DNA of 64,000 bases, taken from NCBI GenBank assembly GCA_943789305.1, contig CALSTP010000002.1, positions 147,173 to 211,172 of the forward strand, written 5' to 3'. The stretch is from an uncultured Flavobacteriaceae bacterium (GTDB lineage Bacteria; Bacteroidota; Bacteroidia; Flavobacteriales; Flavobacteriaceae). The notes under the pieces were generated by a model, which was not told where the DNA came from, did no database searches, and saw only the letters and a list, made by a program, of their open reading frames with translations. Each line of letters starts with the position of its first letter. The first letter of the stretch is position 1. Positions 26,606 to 36,306 of this stretch are shown piece after piece. The position numbers and the translations under genes were made by a program.

Positions 26606-29600
26606 ATAATTTGAAGAGATTCTTATTCGCTTTTTTATTAATTGGTTCTTTTGTCAAAGCCCAAACTGTTTTTATTGGCTCTAACATCAATGAAAAATTA
26701 ACCCTGGAAAGTAGTGCCTATATTCATGTTAGCGGTTTAACAATATTGCCAAGTTCTGATTACAGTATTACGGACACAAAATTAAGTAAGCTTTTAACTA
26801 CAAGTAATACAATTAATAGCTCCATAAATAGGTCCTACTATTTTACTAAAGCAATCCCTTCTTTTTCGGGAAGTATAAAAATAGCTTACTCAGATAGTGA
26901 ACTCAATAGCTTGAATGAGAATGGACTTTATTTAAGACTATTTGACGGGAACAATTGGGAAGAACAAACAACCACAAACACAGATACAACCCAAAATAAT
27001 TTAACTGCAACGGTTAACAATAAAACAATTTCTGAGCTTACGCTTAATGCTAATAAAGCTCCTACAGATATTTTACTTAGTCAATCGTCTTTCCAAGAAA
27101 ACATCAATTCAGGGTCAATCATTTCGACTATGACTGCAGTAGATCAAGACTCTGCTGACACTCATACATTTAGTCTGACCGATACCGGAGACGCCCGGGA
27201 CGATGACAATGGAAGTTTTAATGTAAGCGGAACAAGTCTTGTAACCAATGACAGTTTTGATTATGAAACAAAGAACAGCTATTCAATTTACCTAAAAGTA
27301 TCAGATGGTTCAGCTGATTTCTACAAAGCATTTACCCTATCAGTTAGTAATGTAAACGAACCTATTACCGATATCGGATTTGCTGGTGCATCAAGCCTTG
27401 AATATCTTGTTGTTGGAGGAGGAGGAGCTGGCGGATACGGTAACTCAAATGAAGGCGGGGGCGGTGGCGGTGCCGGCGGTTACCTAACGGGAACCATTAC
27501 CTCAACCTTTGGAGAAACATTCACTATAACTGTAGGAGTCGGTGGAACAGGAGTTAATAGTACAGGTAGTCCAGGAGGCAATGGAGGAAGTAGTTCTCTA
27601 TTAGGTCAAAACATTACAACTATCACTGCTCTTGGTGGCGGTGGCGGTGGCGGTTGTGCTAACTCTGGTTCAAATGGAGCTTCTGGTGGTGGAGGTTCGG
27701 GATGTGGCACAGATAGACCAGGAGGTTCAGGTACCTTAGGACAAGGAAATAGTGGAGGTAGAGGAAGATGGATAGGTAACTCTCCCGGAAATGGTAATGG
27801 TGGAGGAGGTGGAGGTTCATCCTCTGCTGGAACTAACGGTGCTAGTAGAAATGCTGGTAACATTGGTGGTGCTGGTTCAGGTACCTTAAACGAAATAAGC
27901 GGTTCAGCAATAATTTATGCTGCTGGAGGAGATGGAGGACCGGGTAGAGCATACGGTAATTATAATCCCCCTGATCAAACAGGAAATTCAGGTAACGGTG
28001 GAATTGGTGGAACAAATTATTCAGGAGGAAATGGTGCAAATGGAATAGTAGTTTTAAGATACAATGGAAACCCAATAGCGACTGGTGGTACAATTACCCA
28101 AAGTGGTGGATACACTATTCATTCTTTTACCCAGCTTGGAAATTCATCAATTGTATTTCAAGGAGGTTCAGCAACTTCTTCGTCCTCTTCAGTTGATGAG
28201 CAGGTAAGCATAGGAACCTTAGTTGGAAGTTTATTTGCAACAGATGAGGATTCCTCCACACCAACTTTTACATTAGTTAGCGGTAATGGAGATACGCATA
28301 ATTCTTTGTTTACCATTTCAGGCGATCAACTCTTGGTCAATGGATTCATTGACTATGAGCAGACACCATCGCTGAGTATACGTGTACAGGTTAGTGATGG
28401 ACAGTTTACTTTTGCCAAAGCGTTGACTATTTCAGTAAACGATGTTGATGAATTACCGATAATCATCTCAACAGAATTAGCTGGTGATAACTCGGTAGTT
28501 TCTGTGACCTTTAGTGAGTCAGTTTATGGCACCTCGTCGGGCAGTGGTTCATTAGATGTAAACGACTTTCAACTTACTCTTTCTGGAGGAACTGCAGGAC
28601 TCTCCTCGCCAACCCCTTCCTCCATTAGCCAATTATCAGATTCAAAGCAATTTATCCTAGGCATCCCCTTTACAGGTGTCCCAAGTGGGAACGAGCTTTT
28701 AACAGTAGTTCCAGTTGCCAATTCAATTTATGATTCCTCAGGGATTAATACAGCAAGTACAACACAATCAAGCAATACAGTTAATTTATTTGGCGACAGT
28801 GATGGCGATGGGGTCAATGATCCTCTAGATCAATGCCCTAACACCCCTTCAGATGAGCAAGCAGATTCAGAGGGTTGTGCCGAGAGTCAAAAAGATCCCG
28901 ACAACGATGGAATTTCAGGAGTAAACGATAACTGCCCAAACACCTACAATCCTAATCAGCTTGATACTGATGGTGATGGTCAGGGCGATGCATGTGACCT
29001 AGACGACGACAACGATGGCGTACCAGACACCCAAGACAATTGTCCTTTAACTATCAATGCAGACCAACAAGACACTGATCAAGACGGCTCAGGCGATGTT
29101 TGTGATTTAGATTCTGATGGAGATGGATATCCAGATGATTCAGACGTCTTCCCTTTAGATCAGACTGAATGGCTCGATACAGATAATGATGGCATAGGGA
29201 ACAATGCAGACACAGATGATGACAACGACAACTATTTAGACGCTGAAGATCAGTTTCCATTAAATCCTAAAGAATGGTTGGACACCGATTATGACGGTAT
29301 AGGAAATAATGAAGATTTAGATGATGACAACGACCAATACTTGGATACAGAAGATGCATTTCCATTAAACTCACTGGAGTGGTTTGATACTGACAACGAT
29401 GGTATAGGTAACAACCAAGACACTGAAGATGATGGAGACGGATATTTGGACAGTGATGAATATGAATGTAATTCAGATCCTTTGGATGCTAGATCCACTC
29501 CCGAAGATTATGACGGTGATTTTGAGCCAGATTGTTTGGATAATGATGATGACAACGACGGATGTTTGGATAGTGATGATCTGTTCCCACTCAACGAGAA

Positions 29601-30072
29601 TGAATGTGCCGATACTGATGGAGATGGAATAGGAGACAATCAAGATTTTGATTCAGACAACGATGGGGTTTGGAACGACAGAGATGCCTTTCCATTAGAC
29701 CCATCAGAATCTATGGACACAGACGGGGATGGAATAGGAGATAATGCAGATCCAGATAAGAACAACGATGGATTCCCAGATGAGCGAGTGATTGTTTCAA
29801 CTGTACTAACCCCAAACCAGCCCGGATTGGAGTCAACATGGATGATTATCAACATAGACGAAAATCCATATACTTCGGTAAAGGTGTACAGTCCAGATGG
29901 GAGTGAAGTGTATTACAGTCCAAATTATAAGAACGATTGGAAAGGGACCAATATAAGAACAGGAAATCCATTACCAACAGGCCCATATTATTATCGCATA
30001 AACAGAGGAGGAATACCCCAAGAACCCATAGAAGGATGGCTTTATATATTTAATGGAGGATCTAGTAATTGA
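26602..30072 (+). CDS. Large surface protein: cadherin, Gly-rich, SwmB-like and TSP3 domains with T9SS type B sorting domain
   Basis: 1156 residues. Layout: signal peptide 1-20; an N-terminal beta region; a cadherin-like repeat about 152-253 (IDQDSADTHTF-like, D-Y-E-T); a Gly-rich domain about 265-490; a second cadherin-like repeat about 510-617; a SwmB-like domain about 620-730; about 330 residues of TSP3 acidic calcium-binding repeats (DSDGDGVND-type, 732-1062); then a C-terminal sorting domain (LTPNQPGLESTW, VKVYSPDG, LPTGPYYYRI). The tail matches the type B (gliding-motility-associated, CHU_C) class exported by T9SS with an SprF-like partner. The TSP3 part probably stiffens with calcium. 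Role likely adhesion; inference. Confidence 0.9.
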   Translation: MNNLKRFLFAFLLIGSFVKAQTVFIGSNINEKLTLESSAYIHVSGLTILPSSDYSITDTKLSKLLTTSNTINSSINRSYYFTKAIPSFSGSIKIAYSDSELNSLNENGLYLRLFDGNNWEEQTTTNTDTTQNNLTATVNNKTISELTLNANKAPTDILLSQSSFQENINSGSIISTMTAVDQDSADTHTFSLTDTGDARDDDNGSFNVSGTSLVTNDSFDYETKNSYSIYLKVSDGSADFYKAFTLSVSNVNEPITDIGFAGASSLEYLVVGGGGAGGYGNSNEGGGGGGAGGYLTGTITSTFGETFTITVGVGGTGVNSTGSPGGNGGSSSLLGQNITTITALGGGGGGGCANSGSNGASGGGGSGCGTDRPGGSGTLGQGNSGGRGRWIGNSPGNGNGGGGGGSSSAGTNGASRNAGNIGGAGSGTLNEISGSAIIYAAGGDGGPGRAYGNYNPPDQTGNSGNGGIGGTNYSGGNGANGIVVLRYNGNPIATGGTITQSGGYTIHSFTQLGNSSIVFQGGSATSSSSSVDEQVSIGTLVGSLFATDEDSSTPTFTLVSGNGDTHNSLFTISGDQLLVNGFIDYEQTPSLSIRVQVSDGQFTFAKALTISVNDVDELPIIISTELAGDNSVVSVTFSESVYGTSSGSGSLDVNDFQLTLSGGTAGLSSPTPSSISQLSDSKQFILGIPFTGVPSGNELLTVVPVANSIYDSSGINTASTTQSSNTVNLFGDSDGDGVNDPLDQCPNTPSDEQADSEGCAESQKDPDNDGISGVNDNCPNTYNPNQLDTDGDGQGDACDLDDDNDGVPDTQDNCPLTINADQQDTDQDGSGDVCDLDSDGDGYPDDSDVFPLDQTEWLDTDNDGIGNNADTDDDNDNYLDAEDQFPLNPKEWLDTDYDGIGNNEDLDDDNDQYLDTEDAFPLNSLEWFDTDNDGIGNNQDTEDDGDGYLDSDEYECNSDPLDARSTPEDYDGDFEPDCLDNDDDNDGCLDSDDLFPLNENECADTDGDGIGDNQDFDSDNDGVWNDRDAFPLDPSESMDTDGDGIGDNADPDKNNDGFPDERVIVSTVLTPNQPGLESTWMIINIDENPYTSVKVYSPDGSEVYYSPNYKNDWKGTNIRTGNPLPTGPYYYRINRGGIPQEPIEGWLYIFNGGSSN

Positions 30073-30127
30073 TTGAAAACAGAATTTCTGGAAGTATTGT
30101 AGCATTTTTCTTTGTAGAAAAGCAAGT

Positions 30128-31721
30128 TTAATTGCAGGAATACTTTGCTACAATTAGACCATCAGATTTTCTGATTTCGAGAATTTTATCATAATCCCTA
30201 AGATGAAAATAAGAAAAATCAAATCCGTCCACAAGAATGGAGGGGTAAGAATAATTCATGTTGTAAATCACTCTATTTCCAACCTGAGGTTCCAAAACGG
30301 TTCCGTCATGGTAAATTTGATTGTAATCATTTATCAATACCTCGTTGCATAAAAAAGATTCTGAATTAACATCTACAGTTCCTGAAACAACAGAAGTTTT
30401 ATATATATTACTTAAATATACAGGACCAGTTTTTGGGGGATTAAAATTAACGGAATTATTGGACTGAACCGAAGAAGCTGTATTGCTTGCAGCATCAAAA
30501 ATACTTGTCGATGAACTTGGAATAACGGTTAAAACTTCTTTTCCTGTAATGGGTAATCCATTCATTGGAAGCAATAAATCAAATACATTTCCATAGTTAG
30601 CTACAACCGAAGGGTTTATTGACGTTAGATTTGCAGCACTCCCGTTTTGAACAAGAGCTAAGGGTAAAATCTGTTGTTAAAATTGGATTGGATGAAGCGT
30701 TGGTAAAAATGTTTTCGTTGAAAACTACACGAATAGAAGTATTGTCATCTGAAATCGTTGTACTAGTAATAAAAGGAGCAAGTTTGTCGTTTAAATACAC
30801 CTGATTAGCTCCATTGATTTGACTATTTGCAGAAACCCCAGCACAATTAAATATTGAAACAGGTGATGTTATTGGATTAATACTGACCAATTCATCTCCA
30901 TTTGGAACACCATTCAATGCAATTGTAATTTGATATTTTAAGGGAGCAGCACTGTTATCCATAGCAGTACCATCATCCCAGTACCAACCTCCGTTGGTGT
31001 AAGGAAAAACTTGGAGTGCTGGTGCATCTCTTTCCAAATAATCTGGAGCCGTTCGGTCTTGAGAAAGACCTATCCAGGTATTACCCACTCCAGTTGTATT
31101 GTCATTAAATCCAGGGACCATGTAGTTGAATTCTTCAGGAGAATTGTAAACTAGAAGATCCCCACCAGCATTTTGTGCTTTTAACTTTTCGGCAGACCAA
31201 CTGTCAGCGGTAGTTGATCTATAATATGAATGTGCACAAGATAAACCTATAGGATACGAGGTTATATATGTGTAACCTGGTATTGCTCGTGGATTTGGTT
31301 CAATAATTTCTAGTACTCCATTTAAATTATTTGTGTTTTCGTTTAAATCATTTAAAAGTCCAGTAGAGACATGTTGAGCCCAATCTTCATTTCCTCCAGA
31401 ATTGTTGGGCTCTACAGGGGGGTTGTTCCATTGATTGGTAAAGTTATAATTACCAAGTTTTGTAATGGTAATGGGGAGGTTTGAGGCCAAAGTAGCATCA
31501 CCACCACTCAGACTCAATATAAAGTCTGTAACCTCTATACAGGTAAGCGTGCTACAGGTAGAATTTGAATAAATTTCTTGATCAAAAGTCAAGTCAATTT
31601 TCAAGTTGTCGTTATCAATACTGGATGCAGTAATACTTGAAAATTGAGCAAAAGTAATATTAGAAATGAATAAAAACAGAAAACCTATTTTTTTATATGA
31701 GCTAAAACTTTTCTTATTCAT
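30128..31721 (-). pseudogene. Frameshifted secreted protein: C-type-lectin-like and SwmB-like domains
   Basis: Signal peptide (MNKKSFSSYKKIGFLFLFISN...FAQ) then a SwmB-like opening (LKIDLTFDQEIY). A C-type-lectin-like domain follows at about residues 165-275, with SWSAEKLKAQNAGGDLL, NTWIGLSQD and GGWYWDDGTAMD; after it comes a second SwmB-like repeat. At 30659 one extra base on the coding strand shifts the frame: the first frame reads TDFTL then nonsense, while dropping that base gives TDFTL-ALVQNGSAANL and continues to a natural end at 30128. The repaired protein would be about 530 residues. Its SwmB part is similar to that of the 26602 protein. A lectin-like surface protein; whether expressed depends on resolving the frameshift. 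Confidence 0.75.
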
Positions 31722-31915
31722 ACAATATAAATATAATAGCCTTCCAATTCAATTGACTTTTACTAGTCTATCAAAGGTAAGAATAATTTAAAAAGGATTT
31801 TTATTTCATAACCATTTAAATATTAACTAAGAATAGTGTTGAATTTATCAATAGATTCTATTAAATTTATCTATTAAAATATAGTGATTAAAACCGTATT
31901 TCTAAATTGTATTAA

Positions 31916-33020
31916 ATGCGAAGAATAGTTTTATCCCTTTTAGGGATTCTAATACTTATTGCTTCTTTCTTGGGAGCAAAATCAATAATTGACAGTAAAA
32001 GAACAAATAAACCGATTTCCGAAAAAACAATCAAAAAAGTTTTTGGAATGGAAGTTACCAATACGAGTATACCCATTATAATTCCTGCTAACGGGGTATT
32101 GACTGCAAAAAGACGACTTGTATTATTTTCCGAAGTCCAAGGTGTTTTCCAAGGGAAATCAAAACTCTTTAAAACGGGTCAAGAATATAAAAAAGGAGAA
32201 GCAATTATAACAATTAATGATCGTGAATTTAGGTCATCTGTTATTGCTGCTAAAAGTAATCTTTATAATCTATTAATTGCAATAATGCCTGATCTAAGAT
32301 TAGATTATCCTCAACTTTATCCCAAGTGGAAGGGTTATTTAAGAAAATTTGAAATTGAAAAACCAATTGCAAATTTGCCAAAGATGTCCGAAAAAGAAGC
32401 ATATTTTATTTCAGGCCGAGGAATAACCTCATCCTACTATTCGATAAAAAACTTAGAAGAACGATTATCAAAATATCAAATCAAAACTCCGTATAAAGGA
32501 ATCCTCACAGATGTTCAAGTTACCGAGGGCACATTGGTTCGAGTAGGTCAAAAATTGGGTGAGTTTATTGATCCTAGCGAATATGAACTTGAGGTTTCAG
32601 TCAGTAAAATTTATGCTGATTTATTGAGCATTGGTCAAGAAGTAGTTTTGAAAAACTTAGATAAATCAAAATCTTTTTCAGGGAAGATAGATACGTATAA
32701 ATGGAAAAGTAGACCAAAACTCTCAAACAATTAAAGTATTCATTGCAGTTCAAGATTCAAATTTGAAAGAAGGTCAGTTCCTAGAAGCCCAACTCAAAGC
32801 AAGGGATCAACCAAACGCTTTTGAAATTGACCGCAGCTTATTGCTAGAGGGGAATCAACTTTATACAATACAAGATTCAATGTTAAAACTTATTGCTGTT
32901 GAACCTGTCTTTTTTTCAGATAAAAAAGTTGTGTTAAAAGGTATACCGGATGGAACAACTCTTCTGGCCAAACCGGTTATTGGGGCATATTCAGGAATGT
33001 TAGTTCAAATTTTTGAATAA
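31916..33020 (+). pseudogene. RND efflux adaptor (membrane fusion protein), frameshifted
   Basis: One gene in two frames. The first frame (to 32734) has a membrane anchor and VLFSEVQGVFQGKSKLFKTGQEYKKGEAIITI, a biotinyl-lipoyl-like strand pair of HlyD/MFP proteins; it ends in nonsense after SGKID. Skipping base 32693 gives SGKID-RINGKVDQNSQTIKVFIAVQDS and then EGQFLEAQL to a stop at 33020, total about 367 residues, the usual size for a membrane fusion protein. The adaptor bridges the inner-membrane pump and the TolC channel. The pump and TolC genes downstream are intact, so either this is a sequence error or the pump is currently crippled. Confidence 0.82.
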
Positions 33021-33044
33021 ATTATAGGGTCAGAAGTATAAAGA

Positions 33045-36000
33045 ATGAGAAAATTAATCCAATATTTTATTAAATATCATGTTGCAGTAAATGTAATTAT
33101 TATTGCAGTAATTATTTTTGGGGTTGTAGGAGCATCTTTACTCAAGTCTTCCTTTTTTCCTTTGACAGACTCTAAGATTATAAAAGTCAATGTAATCTAT
33201 CCTGGTTCATCTCCAAAAGAAATAGAGGAGGGAGTTGTTCTTAAAATAGAAGATAATCTAAAGGGGCTAGAAGGTGTTGAACGGGTAACTTCTACTTCTC
33301 TAGAAAACAGCGGAGTAATCAATGTAGAAATCGAAAAAGGGCGTGATGTTGATTTTATGCTTCTTCAAGTTAAAAATGCGGTTGACCGAGTTCCATCATA
33401 TCCAATAGGAATGGAACCTCTGGTTGTTTCAAAGCAAGAACAAATAAGACCTACTATTAGTTTTGCTATTAGTGGGGAAGGAATCCCTCTAGCTACACTT
33501 AAACAAATAGGGAGACAAGTTGAAAATGATATTCGAGCAATAGACGGAATATCACAAATTAATATTTCGGGCTATCCAGAAGAAGAAATAGAAATCGCAG
33601 TGATTGAGGAAAATTTATTGGCATATAACCTAACATTCAGTCAAATAACACAAGCAGTTGCAAATTCAAATCTTTTGATAACTGGAGGAACAATAAAAAC
33701 TAGATCAGAAGACTTTTTAATTCGTGCCAATAACAAAAAATATTATGCAAATGAATTGGCAAACTTAATTATAAGAGCAGATAATCAAGGAACTACGATT
33801 AGACTTAAAGACGTCGCCATTATTAGGGATCGCTTTTCAGAAACACCCAATCAATCTTTTTTTAACGAAAATATTTCCGTAAACTTTACCATAAACAGCA
33901 CCAATTCTGAGGATCTTATATCGTCTGCAGAGAAAATCAAAGCCTATATCGAAGACTTCAATCAAAAACAAGAAAATGTAAAACTGAATGTTTTAAATGA
34001 TCAATCGATTACACTAACTCAAAGAACACAATTGCTGTCAGAAAATGCCCTCATAGGAGTGTTTTTGGTATTAATTTTTTTATCCTTATTCCTAAACACT
34101 CGTTTGGCATTTTGGGTTGCTTTTGGATTACCCATTTCTTTTTTAGGGATGTTTATTTTTGCGGGATATTTTGATGTAACCATAAATGTCCTTTCTCTTT
34201 TTGGTATGATTATCGTAATTGGTATTCTTGTAGACGATGGGATTGTAATTGCCGAAAATATTTATCAGCATTACGAAAAAGGAAAATCTCCTGTACAAGC
34301 ATCAATTGATGGAACTCTTGAGGTAATACCACCAATCTTGTCTGCCATTGTAACCACTATTTTAGCATTTTCGCTTTTCCTGTTTTTAGACAGTACAATA
34401 GGTGATTTTTTTGGTGAAGTATCGGTTGTAGTAATCATTACCTTGCTTTTTTCTCTAGTTGAAGCACTGATTATTTTGCCTGTTCATTTAGCCCACTCTA
34501 AAGCCCTAAAGCCTCAAGATCAAAATCCTAAAAAACTACTAGCTAAAATATTTTTTAAATTAAGATACATCAACACTTTTGGGGATAACCTAATGAACTG
34601 GATGCGAGACCGAATATATTCGCCCATTCTAAGTTTTTCTTTAAAAAACAGAATATTGGTGTTTTCTATTTTCTTGGGCTGCCTCATTTTATCATTTGGG
34701 TCTGTAGGTGGAGGAATTATCAGAACATCTTTTTTTCCACAAATTGCCAGCGACCGAGTATCCATAAATTTACAAATGCCTAACGGGACCAACGAGCGCA
34801 TAACCGATTCAATCATCAACACAATCGAACGAAAAGCAAAACAAGTAAATCAAGAATTAACCAGTAAATTCCTTTCCGGGACGGACAAGATACTCTTTCA
34901 AAACATAGTTAAAAATATTGGTCCAGGTTCCTCAAAGGGAAGTTTAATAATCAACCTGCTTCCTGGAGAAAATCGCCCTACTAATTTGAGTTCAACTATT
35001 GTAGCTAATCGAATTCAAGAGAGTGTAGGAAATATAATTGGAGTTGAAAGCCTTGTTTTTGGATCAGGAGGAAATTTTGGAGGCTCACCAGTATCGGTTT
35101 CCCTATTGGGGGATAACATACAAGAATTAAAAGCTGCAAAAAAAGAACTCAGAACAATCTTAGAAAACAATTCTACCCTAAAAGACATAACAGACAATGA
35201 TCCATTAGGAATAAAAGAAATTCAGTTAGAATTGAAAGATAATGCATACCTCTTAGGCTTAGATTATCGTTCTGTAATGAGTCAGGTGAGGGCAGGATTT
35301 TTTGGAGTCGAAGCGCAACGATTTCAAAGAAATCAAGATGAGATTAGGATCTGGGTTCGATACGATCGTCAAAATCGATCCTCCATAAATGATTTGGATC
35401 AAATGCGAATATTAACCCCCACAGGAAATCGAGTACCCTTAACAGAAATTGCAAATTATAGTATTGCTAGAGGTGAAGTAGCGGTTAATCATTTAGACGG
35501 AAGGAGAGAAATTCAAATTTCTGCAGATATTAAAGATCAAAAAACAACCAGTTCAACTGATGTCATGAACGATTTGAAAACGGTTGTTTTACCCAAAATA
35601 TTATCTAAATACCCTTCTGTTAGCCCTTCATTTGAAGGACAAAATCGCGAGGTACAAAAACTCCTCGATTCATTGCGCCTAGCAGGATTGTCTATTCTAG
35701 CTTTGATTTATATTACCATCGCTTTTGCTTTTAGAAGTTACAGTCAACCCGTTCTTTTAATTCTCCTTGTTCCCTTGAGTTTAACTGCAGTTTTCTGGGG
35801 ACATTGGATTCATGGTTTCTCGGTTAATGTTTTGTCTTTATTGGGAATAATTGCTCTAATAGGAATCATGGTAAATGATGGACTTGTTTTTATTGGAAGG
35901 TTCAACGGTAACTTGAAAGACGGGATGATATTTGATGATGCCTTATATGAGGCAGGGAAATCTCGTTTCAGAGCAATTTTTTTAACTTCAATTACTACTA

Positions 36001-36275
36001 TTGCAGGATTAACACCTCTTATTTTTGAAAAGAGTTTACAAGCTCAGTTTCTAAAACCGATGGCGATCTCTGTTGCTTATGGAATAGGGTTTGCAACCTT
36101 ACTAACCCTTTTGGTATTGCCAATGTTTTTGTCTTTTAGCAATCAACTTAAAGTAGGTTTAAAATGGATCTTAACGGGTCAAATAATTGCAAAAGAAAAA
36201 GTTGAACGAGCAGTTATTGAACAAGCTGAAAATAAATATATGTCAAATTCAGAAGAACAAAACTTACATAAATGA
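33045..36275 (+). CDS. RND-family efflux pump, inner-membrane permease
   Basis: 1076 residues. First membrane helix about 13-35, then two large periplasmic loops and two sets of six helices. In helix 4 the GILVDDGIVIAEN segment carries the paired Asp residues used for proton transfer in AcrB-type pumps. PTISFAISGEG and FGSGGNFGGSPVSVSLLG are matching loop blocks in the two halves, as expected for an RND internal repeat. It expels drugs or other small molecules from the periplasm, driven by protons. Start lies 24 bp after the adaptor gene, and TolC follows after 31 bp. Confidence 0.93.
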   Translation: MRKLIQYFIKYHVAVNVIIIAVIIFGVVGASLLKSSFFPLTDSKIIKVNVIYPGSSPKEIEEGVVLKIEDNLKGLEGVERVTSTSLENSGVINVEIEKGRDVDFMLLQVKNAVDRVPSYPIGMEPLVVSKQEQIRPTISFAISGEGIPLATLKQIGRQVENDIRAIDGISQINISGYPEEEIEIAVIEENLLAYNLTFSQITQAVANSNLLITGGTIKTRSEDFLIRANNKKYYANELANLIIRADNQGTTIRLKDVAIIRDRFSETPNQSFFNENISVNFTINSTNSEDLISSAEKIKAYIEDFNQKQENVKLNVLNDQSITLTQRTQLLSENALIGVFLVLIFLSLFLNTRLAFWVAFGLPISFLGMFIFAGYFDVTINVLSLFGMIIVIGILVDDGIVIAENIYQHYEKGKSPVQASIDGTLEVIPPILSAIVTTILAFSLFLFLDSTIGDFFGEVSVVVIITLLFSLVEALIILPVHLAHSKALKPQDQNPKKLLAKIFFKLRYINTFGDNLMNWMRDRIYSPILSFSLKNRILVFSIFLGCLILSFGSVGGGIIRTSFFPQIASDRVSINLQMPNGTNERITDSIINTIERKAKQVNQELTSKFLSGTDKILFQNIVKNIGPGSSKGSLIINLLPGENRPTNLSSTIVANRIQESVGNIIGVESLVFGSGGNFGGSPVSVSLLGDNIQELKAAKKELRTILENNSTLKDITDNDPLGIKEIQLELKDNAYLLGLDYRSVMSQVRAGFFGVEAQRFQRNQDEIRIWVRYDRQNRSSINDLDQMRILTPTGNRVPLTEIANYSIARGEVAVNHLDGRREIQISADIKDQKTTSSTDVMNDLKTVVLPKILSKYPSVSPSFEGQNREVQKLLDSLRLAGLSILALIYITIAFAFRSYSQPVLLILLVPLSLTAVFWGHWIHGFSVNVLSLLGIIALIGIMVNDGLVFIGRFNGNLKDGMIFDDALYEAGKSRFRAIFLTSITTIAGLTPLIFEKSLQAQFLKPMAISVAYGIGFATLLTLLVLPMFLSFSNQLKVGLKWILTGQIIAKEKVERAVIEQAENKYMSNSEEQNLHK

Positions 36276-36306
36276 TCTTATGTTTAAAAAGACACCCTCT
36301 TTGTAA

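Noticed and set aside
27606..27863. Proline-rich protein on the minus strand
   Set aside because: Antisense shadow of the Gly-rich region of the surface protein; composition is forced by the GGT/GGA codons opposite.
28797..29790. Separate antisense ORFs opposite the TSP3 region
   Set aside because: They result from Asp/Asn-rich codons lacking stops on the other strand.
30650..30665. Programmed +1 frameshift at CTT-A-GC in the lectin gene
   Set aside because: The site resembles the CUU-AGG type used by yeast Ty1 only loosely; two other genes show similar one-base breaks without such a site, so a sequence or mutation cause is simpler.
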